From assembly GCA_050699035.1 (NCBI GenBank), contig JBOHDE010000029.1:1-24502 (forward strand): a DNA stretch of 24,502 bases. Reading direction: 5' to 3'. Shown here piece by piece: positions 14,573-22,220 of the stretch. The translations under genes and the position numbers were made by a program. Position 1 is the stretch's first letter, and each line of letters starts with the position of its first letter. The notes beneath the pieces are model-generated. The model was not told where the DNA came from, made no database searches, and was given only the letters and a program-made list of their open reading frames with translations. The DNA is from WHTB01 sp050699035. GTDB lineage: Bacteria; Actinomycetota; Actinomycetes; Propionibacteriales; Nocardioidaceae.

Positions 14573-15205
14573 CTACTCACGAATGGCGATGCTGAGGGGA
14601 CCCGCGACGGCCGCGCGGGCGAGTTTTTTCGCCGATTCGCCCGATACTGCGAGCACCACCAAGGCTCCCGAGCCGCTGGTCGGAGAGCCCGTTTCGGGCT
14701 TGGGGACGACGATCACCGGGGCCCGGGTGGCCACCACGGACGCCGCCTGCGCGCTCTGTGGGTCGGCCGCCATCACGTCGATCCGGTCGCCCGGCTGCAG
14801 CAGGGCGACCGCGTCGGCGTCGGCGATGCGTACGGGTGCGGCGACCCGCCCGCCGCCGTACCCCGCGATCAGCGGCTGGTCGACGACGCGGATGTCGGTC
14901 AGCGTCTCGCCGGCCCGCACCGGCCCGACGAGCACCCGACCGATCAGCTGGTCGGGACTCGTCACAGCGCCCCGCGGCACGGCGGCGTCGGGCAGGTCGG
15001 TGCGGCGCAGGTGCTCGGCCCGCAGCGGAGTGCCGGCGGGTACGTCGATCGCGGCGACCACGACGCTCTGGGTGACGGGTGGGGGCGGGGAGACGACATG
15101 TAGGCCGGCGGCGACGGCGACCGCGGTGAGCCCGGCAGCGAACCACCGGCGGCGCGCGGCCAGCAGCCTGCGGGTGCGGGTGAGGACGGCGGGCAGGGAG
15201 GTCAT
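14573..15205 (-). CDS. SAF domain membrane protein (CpaB/RcpC-like)
   Basis: 210 residues. One N-terminal membrane helix, WFAAGLTAVAVAAGLHVV (about 21-38), follows a basic R-rich start. A SAF domain runs from about 45 to 105, with VVVAAIDVPAGTPLRAEHLRRTDLPDAAVPRGAVTSPDQLIGRVLVGPVRAGETLT, the beta-clip fold seen in CpaB pilus-assembly proteins and in antifreeze/flagellar P-ring relatives. The rest resembles the RcpC domain, with LLQPGDRIDVMAADP. No other pilus genes lie nearby, so a pilus role is doubtful; family members stand beside fmdB and mscL in many actinobacteria. The 82-bp gap to the upstream ruc-like gene holds two DnaA-box-like sites. No clear Shine-Dalgarno sequence. Confidence 0.87.
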   Translation of the reverse strand: MTSLPAVLTRTRRLLAARRRWFAAGLTAVAVAAGLHVVSPPPPVTQSVVVAAIDVPAGTPLRAEHLRRTDLPDAAVPRGAVTSPDQLIGRVLVGPVRAGETLTDIRVVDQPLIAGYGGGRVAAPVRIADADAVALLQPGDRIDVMAADPQSAQAASVVATRAPVIVVPKPETGSPTSGSGALVVLAVSGESAKKLARAAVAGPLSIAIRE

Positions 15206-15245
15206 GCCAGGGAGGCTAGTGAGATCGGCGGCTCAGCGTCGGGCG

Positions 15246-15284
15246 TTGTCCACAGGCCCGTCGTGCACCGGCCCGTCGTCCACA
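15246..15284 (+). promoter_or_regulatory. Two DnaA-box-like sites in the ruc/SAF gap
   Basis: TTGTCCACA at 15246-15254 is the form of DnaA box favoured in high-GC actinobacteria; TCGTCCACA at 15276-15284 differs by one base. They are 30 bp apart (about three helical turns) in direct orientation, and ggcccgtcgt is repeated in the spacer. They may regulate the SAF gene or bind DnaA. Confidence 0.35.
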
Positions 15285-15287
15285 GGC

Positions 15288-15659
15288 TCAGGCGGCCGGG
15301 CTGCTCGAGCTCGCCTTCGTGTCACTCTTGGCAGCGGTCGACGATCCCTTGTCGGACGAACTCTTGTCGGACGAGGAACCCTTGTCCGCCGAGGAGCCCT
15401 TGTCCGCCGAGGCGCCGGCCGTCTCCTTGGTGGAGCCCTTGTCGGCGCCGTTGGCGGCCGCGGTCTTGGCCGCCTTCGACTCCGCGCGGCTGTCGGTCTT
15501 GTAGAAGCCCGATCCCTTGAACACCACACCCACCGCGTTGAACACCTTGCGCAGCCGGCCGTCGCAGACCGGGCACTCGGTGAGCGCGTCGTCGGTGAAG
15601 CTCTGGTGCACCTCGAGCCGGTGGGCGCACTCGGTGCAGGCGTACTGGTAGGTGGGCAC
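15288..15659 (-). CDS. ruc: FmdB-type zinc-ribbon protein, Ruc-like redox-regulated chaperone
   Basis: 123 residues. A zinc ribbon with C8-x2-C11 and C29-x2-C32 (CTEC and CPVC), then GRLRKVFNAVGVVFKGSGFYKTDSR, is the FmdB signature. The C-terminal 65 residues are disordered, with repeats of ADKGSS/SSDKGSS. In M. tuberculosis the homologue Rv0991c (Ruc) is a redox-activated unfolding chaperone in the HrcA regulon, located beside mscL and the folate cyclo-ligase (established knowledge). Here the same neighbourhood and a CIRCE-like operator support the same role. The GTG at 15659 is chosen because PTYQYAC begins the family and ggaga precedes it; the open frame reaches 12 codons further. Confidence 0.85.
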   Translation of the reverse strand: MPTYQYACTECAHRLEVHQSFTDDALTECPVCDGRLRKVFNAVGVVFKGSGFYKTDSRAESKAAKTAAANGADKGSTKETAGASADKGSSADKGSSSDKSSSDKGSSTAAKSDTKASSSSPAA

Positions 15660-15688
15660 GTTCGGGTCTCCTCGGCTGACCGCTGGCC

Positions 15689-15715
15689 TTAGCACTCCAT
15701 CGGTTCGACTGCCAA
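15689..15715. promoter_or_regulatory. CIRCE-like HrcA operator upstream of ruc
   Basis: The site TTAGCACTC-N9-GACTGCCAA compares with the CIRCE consensus TTAGCACTC-N9-GAGTGCTAA: the left half is 9 of 9, the right half 7 of 9, and the spacing is exactly nine. It lies 30 bases upstream of the ruc GTG. Read on the minus strand, its right half also supplies a TTGGCA element of -35 type, so bound HrcA would block transcription. Confidence 0.75.
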
Positions 15716-15820
15716 TTGTGCCGCGTGAGCCATGACAACGCCAATCAACGGGCTCGATCGCGCGATGTCCGGACCGCTACCGGGTCGGCCGACAGCCGGT
15801 GGACCCGGCACAATGACCGG

Positions 15821-18358
15821 GTGCACCGCTGGGTCAGAGTCGTCTCCCTGATCGGTGTCGTCGTGGCGGTGGCGCTGGTGCTGTCCCTGCTCGCCGGCAT
15901 CTGGACCGTCCGCAGGTCGTTCCCGCAGACCGACGGCGAGCTCACGGTCGCCGGTCTCAGCGGGGACGTCGAGGTGGTCCGCGACCGCTACGGCGTACCG
16001 CAGATCTATGCCGACACCGCCGAGGACCTGTTCCGCGCTCAGGGTTTCGTGCAGGCGCAGGACCGGTTCTTCGAGATGGACTTCCGCCGGCACGTCACCG
16101 CGGGCCGGCTCTCCGAGCTGTTCGGCGAGGACACGGTCGACACCGACCGGTTCATCCGTACCCTCGGCTGGCGCGAGGTCGCCGAGCGGGAGGTCGCGCT
16201 GCTCGACGCCGACTCACGCCGCTATCTGGAGGCCTTCTCGGCCGGCGTCAACTCGTACCTCGAGGACCGCAGCCCCACCAAGCTGTCGCTGGAGTATGCA
16301 GTCCTGGCGCTCGACGGTCTCGACTACGCGCCCGAGCCGTGGTCACCGGCCGACTCCCTGGCCTGGATGAAGGCCATGGCGTGGGACCTGCGGGGCAACA
16401 TGCAGGACGAGATCGACCGGGTGCTCGCCACCGAGGTCCTGAGCACCGACCAGATCGCCGAGCTCTACCCGGGCTATCCGTACAAGCGGCACCGGCCGAT
16501 CGTGGCCAAGGGCGCGGTCGTCGACGGGGTGTTCGAGCAGGACGCCACGGCCAACACGAGCCGCCGCCCGCGGCGCGCCGCCCTGTCGGACCAGGTGGTC
16601 GCGGCGCTGCGCGGTGTCGACCGGGCCGCGGCCGACCTGCCGACCCTGCTGGGCACCGGGCACGGCATCGGGTCGAACTCCTGGGTCGTGTCGTCGCAGC
16701 GCACCAACACCGGCGCGCCGATGCTCGTCAACGACCCGCACCTCAGCCCCACGATGCCCGGCATCTGGTACCAGATGGGGCTGCACTGCCGCACCGTCAC
16801 GGAGTCCTGCCCGTTCGACGTGTCCGGGTTCACGTTCTCCGGTGTGCCCGGGGTCGTGATCGGTCACAACGACAGCGTCGCGTGGGGGATGACGAACCTC
16901 GGACCCGACGTCGTCGACCTCTACATCGAGGACGTCGACGACGAGGCGGGCACCTACCGGTACGGCAACGGCGCCGAGGAGCTGGTGACGCGTGAGGAGA
17001 CGATCGAGGTACGTGACGGCGAGGACGTGACGATCGAGGTGCGGAGCACGCGGCACGGCCCGCTGATCTCCGACGCCGACGAGGAGCTGTCCGAGGTGGG
17101 GGACCGCGGTGGCCGGGTGGCGGGTGGCAACGCCGTCGCGCTCCGCTGGACGGCGCTCGACCCGGGTGGCACGGCCAACGCGATCTTCGACCTCAACACG
17201 GCGCGGTCCTGGGAGGAATTCCGGTCCGCGGCACAGCAGTTCCTGGTGCCGTCGCAGAACCTGGTCTACGCCGACGTGGAGGGTCACATCGGCTACCAGG
17301 CTCCGGGGGAGATCCCGATCCGGCGTACGGGCAACGGCGACTGGCCGGTCCCGGGCTGGGACCCGGCGTACGAGTGGGCCGAGGAGTACGTCCCGTTCGA
17401 CGCGCTGCCGCACGTACTCGATCCCGAGGAAGGGTTCATCGCGACGGCCAACCAGGCCGTGGTCGGGTCCGGTTACCCGTACTACCTGGGCAGCTCCTGG
17501 TCGTACGGGCATCGCAGCCAACGGATCGCCGACCTGCTCGCCAAGGACCGCTCGCTGACGGTCGACGACATGGCGAAGATCCAGCTCGACTCCCGCAACG
17601 GCAACGCCGAGCGGCTCGTGCCGTACCTGCTCGACGTCAACCTCGACCGCCGGTACGTCCAGGAAGGCCAGCGGGTGCTGCGAGGTTGGGACCTGCAGCA
17701 GGGGCCGGAGAGTGCTGGGGCTGCGTTCTTCAATGTGGTATGGAAAAACCTGCTCGCCCGTGCCTTCCACGACGATCTGCCCGAGGACGTGTGGCCGGAC
17801 GGCGGCGACCGTTGGTTCGAGGTCGTGAGCCGGCTGCTGGAGCGGCCGGACAGCGCGTGGTGGGACGACAAGCGCACCGAGGACGTGACCGAGACCCGTG
17901 ACGACATCCTGGTCGCGGCGCTCACCGACGCACGCTTCGAGATCACCCGCCGGCAGGCCCGCGACCCGAAGCTGTGGCACTGGGACGGGCTGCACAAGCT
18001 CGACCTCGTGCACTCGTCGCTGGGTACGGATGCACCGGCGCCGGTGCGCTGGCTGTTCAACCGCGGCCCGGTCGGGGTCGGCGGCGGTGACTCGGTGGTC
18101 AACGCGACCGGGTGGACGCCGACCGAGGGGTACGACGTGGACTGGGTGCCGTCGATGCGGATGGTCGTGTCACTTGACGACCTCGACGACTCCCGCTGGG
18201 TCAACCTGTCGGGAGCGTCGGGCCACGCGTTCAGCTCGCACTACGCCGACCAGCTGCCGTTGTGGGCGGAGGGCGAGACGACGCCCTGGCCGTTCAGCAA
18301 GGACGCCGTCGACAAGGCCGCCGACGAGACGCTGACCCTCGTCCCCCGCCCCGAGTAG
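15821..18358 (+). CDS. Penicillin acylase (Ntn-hydrolase) family protein, membrane-anchored
   Basis: 845 residues, full length for the family. A membrane helix (about 5-28, RVVSLIGVVVAVALVLSLLAGIW) lies at the N-terminus, so the enzyme is anchored outside the membrane. The alpha part has VRDRYGVPQIYADTAEDLFRAQGFVQAQDRFFEMDFRR; the linker ends in GHGIG; and autocleavage would free the nucleophile S285 in GSNSWVVS, the first residue of the beta chain. NDPHLSPTMPGIWYQMGL follows, as expected. Members cleave amide bonds of beta-lactams or N-acyl homoserine lactones; the substrate here is unknown. The GTG at 15821 is chosen to begin before the membrane helix and leave room for promoters; an ATG at 15716 is in frame but overlaps the CIRCE-bearing region. 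Confidence 0.9.
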   Translation: MHRWVRVVSLIGVVVAVALVLSLLAGIWTVRRSFPQTDGELTVAGLSGDVEVVRDRYGVPQIYADTAEDLFRAQGFVQAQDRFFEMDFRRHVTAGRLSELFGEDTVDTDRFIRTLGWREVAEREVALLDADSRRYLEAFSAGVNSYLEDRSPTKLSLEYAVLALDGLDYAPEPWSPADSLAWMKAMAWDLRGNMQDEIDRVLATEVLSTDQIAELYPGYPYKRHRPIVAKGAVVDGVFEQDATANTSRRPRRAALSDQVVAALRGVDRAAADLPTLLGTGHGIGSNSWVVSSQRTNTGAPMLVNDPHLSPTMPGIWYQMGLHCRTVTESCPFDVSGFTFSGVPGVVIGHNDSVAWGMTNLGPDVVDLYIEDVDDEAGTYRYGNGAEELVTREETIEVRDGEDVTIEVRSTRHGPLISDADEELSEVGDRGGRVAGGNAVALRWTALDPGGTANAIFDLNTARSWEEFRSAAQQFLVPSQNLVYADVEGHIGYQAPGEIPIRRTGNGDWPVPGWDPAYEWAEEYVPFDALPHVLDPEEGFIATANQAVVGSGYPYYLGSSWSYGHRSQRIADLLAKDRSLTVDDMAKIQLDSRNGNAERLVPYLLDVNLDRRYVQEGQRVLRGWDLQQGPESAGAAFFNVVWKNLLARAFHDDLPEDVWPDGGDRWFEVVSRLLERPDSAWWDDKRTEDVTETRDDILVAALTDARFEITRRQARDPKLWHWDGLHKLDLVHSSLGTDAPAPVRWLFNRGPVGVGGGDSVVNATGWTPTEGYDVDWVPSMRMVVSLDDLDDSRWVNLSGASGHAFSSHYADQLPLWAEGETTPWPFSKDAVDKAADETLTLVPRPE

Positions 18359-18365
18359 GCGCCCC

Positions 18366-18390
18366 CTTCGCGCCGAGGTTGCACGTATGT
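18366..18390 (-). repeat. 25-nt dispersed motif, copy 2
   Basis: On the minus strand it carries the same core GTGCAACCTCGGCGCGAAG as copy 1 at 11622-11646, preceded by ACATA plus one base (24 of 25 identical). It starts 8 bp after the stop of the penicillin-acylase gene, in the gap to the convergent folate cyclo-ligase gene. Confidence 0.7.
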
Positions 18391-18459
18391 CGGACCGGTG
18401 GCGGCTCACCCCCACCCGTACCCGACCACCCCCACGCCTGCAGGAATGGGGAAGGTCGG

Positions 18460-18483
18460 GAACGGCACGGGCCCGTGCCGTTC
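18460..18483. terminator. Palindromic terminator between convergent genes
   Basis: A perfect 24-bp palindrome, arms gaacggcacggg and cccgtgccgttc. As RNA it gives a ten-base stem with a GGCC loop. It lies 101 bp after the penicillin-acylase stop and 18 bp from the folate cyclo-ligase stop, so it can serve both strands. No T-run is needed in this group. Confidence 0.8.
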
Positions 18484-18500
18484 AGGAGCCCAGCGCTGCG

Positions 18501-19070
18501 TCAGAGGCGGGTGATGCCGTCCGGGGTCACGACGGCGTTGACCGGCTGGTCCCGTGACGTCGCCGGCACGCTGTCGAGCAGCTCGCCGGCGAACAGCAGC
18601 GCGCACGCCCACGCGCGCCCGTCCAGCCGCTCGAGCACCCGGTCGTAGTAGCCGCCGCCCCGCCCCAGCCGCGAGCCGTCGCGACCGACCGCGAGCCCCG
18701 GGCAGAGCGCCACGTCGACCTGCGCCAGCGCCACCGGCCCGAGCCGGCGACCGCTCGGCTCGAGCAGCCCGAAACCCGCGGGCGCGAGGCTGTCCGGCCC
18801 GGTGTACTCCACCCAGTCGAGCTCCCGTTTGCCGAGGACGATGGGCAGCAGCACCCGCAGACCGCGGCCCACCAGCGCCTCCACCAACGGGAGCGTCGGC
18901 GGCTCCTCACCGACACCGACGTACGCCGTGACGACGCGCGCAGCCGCCAGCTCGGGCGCGGCGAGCAGCCACTCGGTGATGCGCTCGCCGGCCGCCACCC
19001 GCTCAGCGTCGGGCCGGGCCCGTCGTTCGGCCAGCAGTCTCGTCCGCAAGTCCGCCTTGGTTACCGTCAT
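18501..19070 (-). CDS. 5-formyltetrahydrofolate cyclo-ligase (MTHFS)
   Basis: 189 residues. It converts 5-formyl-THF to 5,10-methenyl-THF with ATP, rescuing the only folate form without another use. The N-terminus KADLRTRLLAERRAR and the VVTAYVGVGEEPPTLPLVEAL segment form the ATP/folate site, and the signature GRDGSRLGRGGGYYDR (129-144) is the family hallmark. Its gene diverges from the UDP-glucose pyrophosphorylase gene with just 20 bp between the start codons, which implies leaderless or near-leaderless mRNAs and shared control. This head-to-head pair is conserved in actinobacteria (Rv0992c and Rv0993 in M. tuberculosis). Confidence 0.95.
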   Translation of the reverse strand: MTVTKADLRTRLLAERRARPDAERVAAGERITEWLLAAPELAAARVVTAYVGVGEEPPTLPLVEALVGRGLRVLLPIVLGKRELDWVEYTGPDSLAPAGFGLLEPSGRRLGPVALAQVDVALCPGLAVGRDGSRLGRGGGYYDRVLERLDGRAWACALLFAGELLDSVPATSRDQPVNAVVTPDGITRL

Positions 19071-19077
19071 AGTCGCC

Positions 19078-19083
19078 TACCAT
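19078..19083 (+). promoter_or_regulatory. -10 box for a leaderless mRNA of the pyrophosphorylase operon
   Basis: TACCAT fits the TANNNT consensus and lies 7 bases before the ATG at 19091, so transcription would begin at or near the A of the start codon. No ribosome site exists in the 20-bp gap to the divergent gene. A loose -35 (CTTGGT at 19056-19061) is 16 bases upstream. Confidence 0.6.
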
Positions 19084-19090
19084 CCCAGGC

Positions 19091-20500
19091 ATGAGCGTCG
19101 AAGGTTTACGGCAGGCGCAGCTCGCGATGGCCGAGGACGGTCTCCCGCAGCGGGCGATCGACGTCTTCTCGCACTACTACTCCGTCCTCGAGTCCGGCGA
19201 GACCGGCATGCTCGACGAGGACGACCTCGAGCCCATCAGCGCGCTGCCGCGGCTCGCCGACCTCGACCCCGATCCGCCGTCGGCCCGCGAGGCGCTCGCG
19301 CAGACGGTGGTGATCAAGCTCAACGGCGGGCTCGGCACCTCGATGGGCATGGACCGCGCCAAGTCGCTGCTCGAGGTGCGGCCGGGCCGCACGTTCCTCG
19401 ACCTGATCGCCGGCCAGATCCTGGCGCTGCGCAAGGAGTACGACGTACCGCTGCCGCTGCTCTTCATGAACAGCTTCCGCACCCGCGCCGACACCCTGGC
19501 CGCCCTGTCGGCGTACCCCGATCTGCCGGTCGACGGGCTCCCGCTCGACTTCGTCCAGAACCGCGAGCCCAAGCTGCGCAGCGACGACCTCACCCCAGTC
19601 GTCTGGCCGGCCGACCCGGCGCTCGAGTGGTGCCCGCCGGGCCACGGTGACCTGTACACCGCACTCGACGCCTCCGGGCTGCTGCAGCGGCTGCTCGACG
19701 CCGGCTACCGCTATGCGTTCGTCTCCAACGCCGACAACCTCGGTGCCCGACCCGACCCCCGGCTCGCGGCGTGGTTCGCCGGCCTCGCGGCGCCGTTCGC
19801 GTCGGAGTCGTGTCGGCGCACACCGTCGGACCGCAAGGGCGGTCACCTCGCCGTACGCCGGTCCGACGGCCGGCTGGTGCTCCGCGAGTCGGCACAGACC
19901 CGACCCGAGGACGAGGCCGCGTTCGCCGACATCGAGCGGCACCGGTTCTTCAACAGCAACAACCTGTGGCTCGACCTGCGCGCGTTGTCCGAGACGCTCG
20001 AGGCCACCGGCGGCGTGCTCGGGCTGCCAATGATCCGCAACGTCAAGACGGTCGACCCGAGCGATCCGTCGTCACCCGAGGTGATCCAGATCGAGACCGC
20101 GATGGGCGCCGCCATCGAGGTGTTCGAGGGCGCCGCCGCGATCGAGGTCGACAAGTCCCGCTTCCTCCCGGTCAAGAGCACCAACGACCTGCTGGTGATG
20201 CGCTCCGACGTGTACGAGGTGGGCGATGACGCGGGGGTACGCCTGGTCGACGAGCGAGACGACGCGCCGTACGTGGACCTCGACCCGCCGTACAAGCTGG
20301 TCGGCGACTTCGACGTGCGGTTCCCGGCCGGCGCGCCGTCCCTGGTCGAGGCCGCCAGCCTGCAGGTGCGGGGCGACTGGGTCTTCGGCGCCGGGGTACG
20401 GGTCGTCGGCGCGGCGGTGGTCGGGCCGCCTGCGGGCGCCGGGCAGGGGACCATCCCGGATCACGCGGTGCTCGGGAGCCCTGACCAGCCCGGTCGTTAG
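19091..20500 (+). CDS. UTP-glucose-1-phosphate uridylyltransferase (UDPGP family)
   Basis: 469 residues. The nucleotide-binding loop KLNGGLGTSMG (76-86) is followed by DRAKSLLEV, the signature of the eukaryote-type UDPGP family rather than the short bacterial GalU. It has FVQNREPKL, then PPGHGDLYTAL for the sugar nucleotide, NADNLG as the metal-binding turn, FNSNNLWLDL, and IEVDKSRFLPVKSTNDLLVMRSD. It makes UDP-glucose for glycans, trehalose and envelope polymers. Downstream moeA starts 10 bp after it, so it leads a rightward operon of six genes. In mycobacteria the equivalent position is held by galU; here a non-homologous (UDPGP) enzyme does the job. Confidence 0.95.
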   Translation: MSVEGLRQAQLAMAEDGLPQRAIDVFSHYYSVLESGETGMLDEDDLEPISALPRLADLDPDPPSAREALAQTVVIKLNGGLGTSMGMDRAKSLLEVRPGRTFLDLIAGQILALRKEYDVPLPLLFMNSFRTRADTLAALSAYPDLPVDGLPLDFVQNREPKLRSDDLTPVVWPADPALEWCPPGHGDLYTALDASGLLQRLLDAGYRYAFVSNADNLGARPDPRLAAWFAGLAAPFASESCRRTPSDRKGGHLAVRRSDGRLVLRESAQTRPEDEAAFADIERHRFFNSNNLWLDLRALSETLEATGGVLGLPMIRNVKTVDPSDPSSPEVIQIETAMGAAIEVFEGAAAIEVDKSRFLPVKSTNDLLVMRSDVYEVGDDAGVRLVDERDDAPYVDLDPPYKLVGDFDVRFPAGAPSLVEAASLQVRGDWVFGAGVRVVGAAVVGPPAGAGQGTIPDHAVLGSPDQPGR

Positions 20501-20510
20501 GGTGAGCCTC

Positions 20511-21743
20511 ATGGCATCAGCACAGCGCACGGTCGACGAGCACCTGCGCCAGATCCTCGATACGGTCATGCCGCTGCAACCGTACGACCAACCGCTGCTC
20601 GAGGCGCTGGGCCTGCCGCTGTGCGAAGACATCACGTCGCCGATCGACCTGCCGAGCTTCGACAACTCCGCGATGGACGGCTACGCCGTACGCCGAGACG
20701 ACGTCGCCGCGGCCAGCGAGGACAACCCGGTCGGCCTGCCGGTCGTGGGCGAGTCGGCGGCCGGGCAGACCAAGGCGTACGCGCTGTCGCCCGGCTCGGC
20801 GATCAAGATCATGACCGGTGCCCCTGTGCCCTCCGGGGCCGACGCTGTCGTACCCATCGAGTGGACCGACGGCGGCGTTGCCCGGGTGTCGATCACGCAG
20901 TCACCCACGCCCGGCCAGCACATCCGGCGGGCCGGTGAGGACGTGGAGACCGGCACGCTGCTGCTGGAGGAGGGCCGGCTGATCGGTCCGCGCGAGACCG
21001 GCCTGCTGGCGGCGATCGGCCGCTCCCAGGTGCTGGCGAGACCGCGGCCGCGGGTCGTCGTCATCTCGACCGGCAGCGAGCTGCGCGAGCCCGGCACCGG
21101 CCTCGGCTCCGACTCGATCTACGACGCCAACAGCTTTGCGCTGGCGGCCTCGGCGCGGCAGGCCGGCGCCATCGCGTACCGCGTCGGCATCGTGCCCGAC
21201 GACCCCGAGCGGTTCTCCGACACGTTGTCGGACCAGCTGGTCCGGGCCGACCTGGTGGTCACCAGCGGCGGGGTGAGCAAGGGCGACTACGACGTCGTCA
21301 AGGAGGTGCTCAGCAAGCTGGGCACGGTGACGTTCGCCGAGGTCGGCATGCAGCCTGGCCGGCCGCAGGGGTTCGGCACTGTCGGCGACGACAACACACC
21401 AGTCTTCACGCTGCCCGGCAACGCCGTCTCGGCGTACGTGTCGTTCGAGGTGTTCGTGGTGCCGGCGATCCGGCGGATGATGGGGCGGCTGCCGTACAAG
21501 CGTCCGCTGGTGCGTGCGGTCCTCGCCGACCCGGTGGACTCGCCGGCCGGCCGGCGCCAGCTGGTGCGTGCCTACTTCACGGTCGAGGCCGACGGAGCGC
21601 ATGCGCGGGCCGTCGGCGGGCATGGCTCCCATCTGATCGGTGAGCTGGCCCAGTCCAACGCCCTGATCGTGGTGCCCGAAGGCACGACCCGCGTCGAGGC
21701 CGGCAGCACCGTCGACGTACTCGTACTCGATCGGGAGTTCTGA
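20511..21743 (+). CDS. moeA: MoeA / Glp-type molybdopterin molybdotransferase
   Basis: 410 residues, MoeA/gephyrin-E fold. SFDNSAMDGYAV (D56), MTGAPVPSGADAVVP, ISTGSEL (E190), SIYDANS (D205) and TSGGVSKGDYD (D261) are conserved. The lysine pair of E. coli MoeA (IKPGK) corresponds to MQPGRP (Q281, R284) here, and PGNPVS is PGNAVS. MoeA inserts molybdate into adenylylated molybdopterin. In Corynebacterium the homologue Glp binds FtsZ and the membrane receptor GlpR (established), and the glpR homologue lies four genes downstream, so this copy may act in division. The ATG at 20511 follows agggtgag; an in-frame GTG at 20502 is an alternative. Confidence 0.94.
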   Translation: MASAQRTVDEHLRQILDTVMPLQPYDQPLLEALGLPLCEDITSPIDLPSFDNSAMDGYAVRRDDVAAASEDNPVGLPVVGESAAGQTKAYALSPGSAIKIMTGAPVPSGADAVVPIEWTDGGVARVSITQSPTPGQHIRRAGEDVETGTLLLEEGRLIGPRETGLLAAIGRSQVLARPRPRVVVISTGSELREPGTGLGSDSIYDANSFALAASARQAGAIAYRVGIVPDDPERFSDTLSDQLVRADLVVTSGGVSKGDYDVVKEVLSKLGTVTFAEVGMQPGRPQGFGTVGDDNTPVFTLPGNAVSAYVSFEVFVVPAIRRMMGRLPYKRPLVRAVLADPVDSPAGRRQLVRAYFTVEADGAHARAVGGHGSHLIGELAQSNALIVVPEGTTRVEAGSTVDVLVLDREF

Positions 21744-21746
21744 GCC

Positions 21747-22220
21747 ATGGCGGACCGGCTGACCCACGTGGACGAGACCGGTGCCGCGCGGATGGTCGAC
21801 GTCTCCGGCAAGGAGACGACGGCGCGTACGGCCCGGGCGTCCGGGCGGGTGCTGGTCTCGGCCGAGGTGGTCGCCCTGCTCCGCGGCGAGGGTGTCCCGA
21901 AGGGCGACGCTTTGGGCGTGGCGCGGGTAGCGGGCATCATGGCTGCCAAGCGCACACCTGACCTGGTGCCGCTGTGCCATCCGATCGCGATCAGCGGTGT
22001 GTCGATCGACCTCGAGGTCGCCGACGATGCTGTGCTGATTGCGGCCGAAGTACGCACGGCCGACCGCACCGGGGTTGAGATGGAGGCGCTGACCGCGGTA
22101 TGTGTTGCCGCTCTGACCGTGGTCGACATGGTCAAGGCCGTGGACCGGGCCGCCGTCATCACCGACGTGCGGGTCGAGAGCAAGTCCGGCGGCCGGCGCG
22201 GCGACTGGGAGCGTGAGTGA
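21747..22220 (+). CDS. moaC: Cyclic pyranopterin monophosphate synthase MoaC
   Basis: 157 residues. KRTPDLVPLCHP (68-79) and EMEALTAV (111-118) with the catalytic pair D127 and K130 in DMVKAVD match the family. MoaC converts the product of MoaA into cyclic pyranopterin monophosphate, the first step of molybdenum cofactor synthesis. It begins 3 bp after moeA, and its stop overlaps the mogA start region, so it is in a tightly coupled operon. The partner moaA and the moaD/moaE genes are not in the window. Confidence 0.97.
   Translation: MADRLTHVDETGAARMVDVSGKETTARTARASGRVLVSAEVVALLRGEGVPKGDALGVARVAGIMAAKRTPDLVPLCHPIAISGVSIDLEVADDAVLIAAEVRTADRTGVEMEALTAVCVAALTVVDMVKAVDRAAVITDVRVESKSGGRRGDWERE

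Noticed and set aside
15320..15420. Repetitive stretch within ruc as a possible CRISPR or direct-repeat element
   Set aside because: It encodes the Lys/Ser-rich disordered tail in frame, with irregular units; no spacers or cas genes exist.
15716..15820. N-terminal extension of the penicillin acylase gene from ATG 15716
   Set aside because: The extension starts beside the CIRCE site, is hydrophilic with atypical composition, and would fill the region needed for two divergent promoters; the membrane helix follows GTG 15821 directly.
16343..18013. Long open frame (556 codons) on the minus strand opposite the penicillin acylase gene
   Set aside because: A mirror frame of a well-supported gene, with no motif and abnormal composition.
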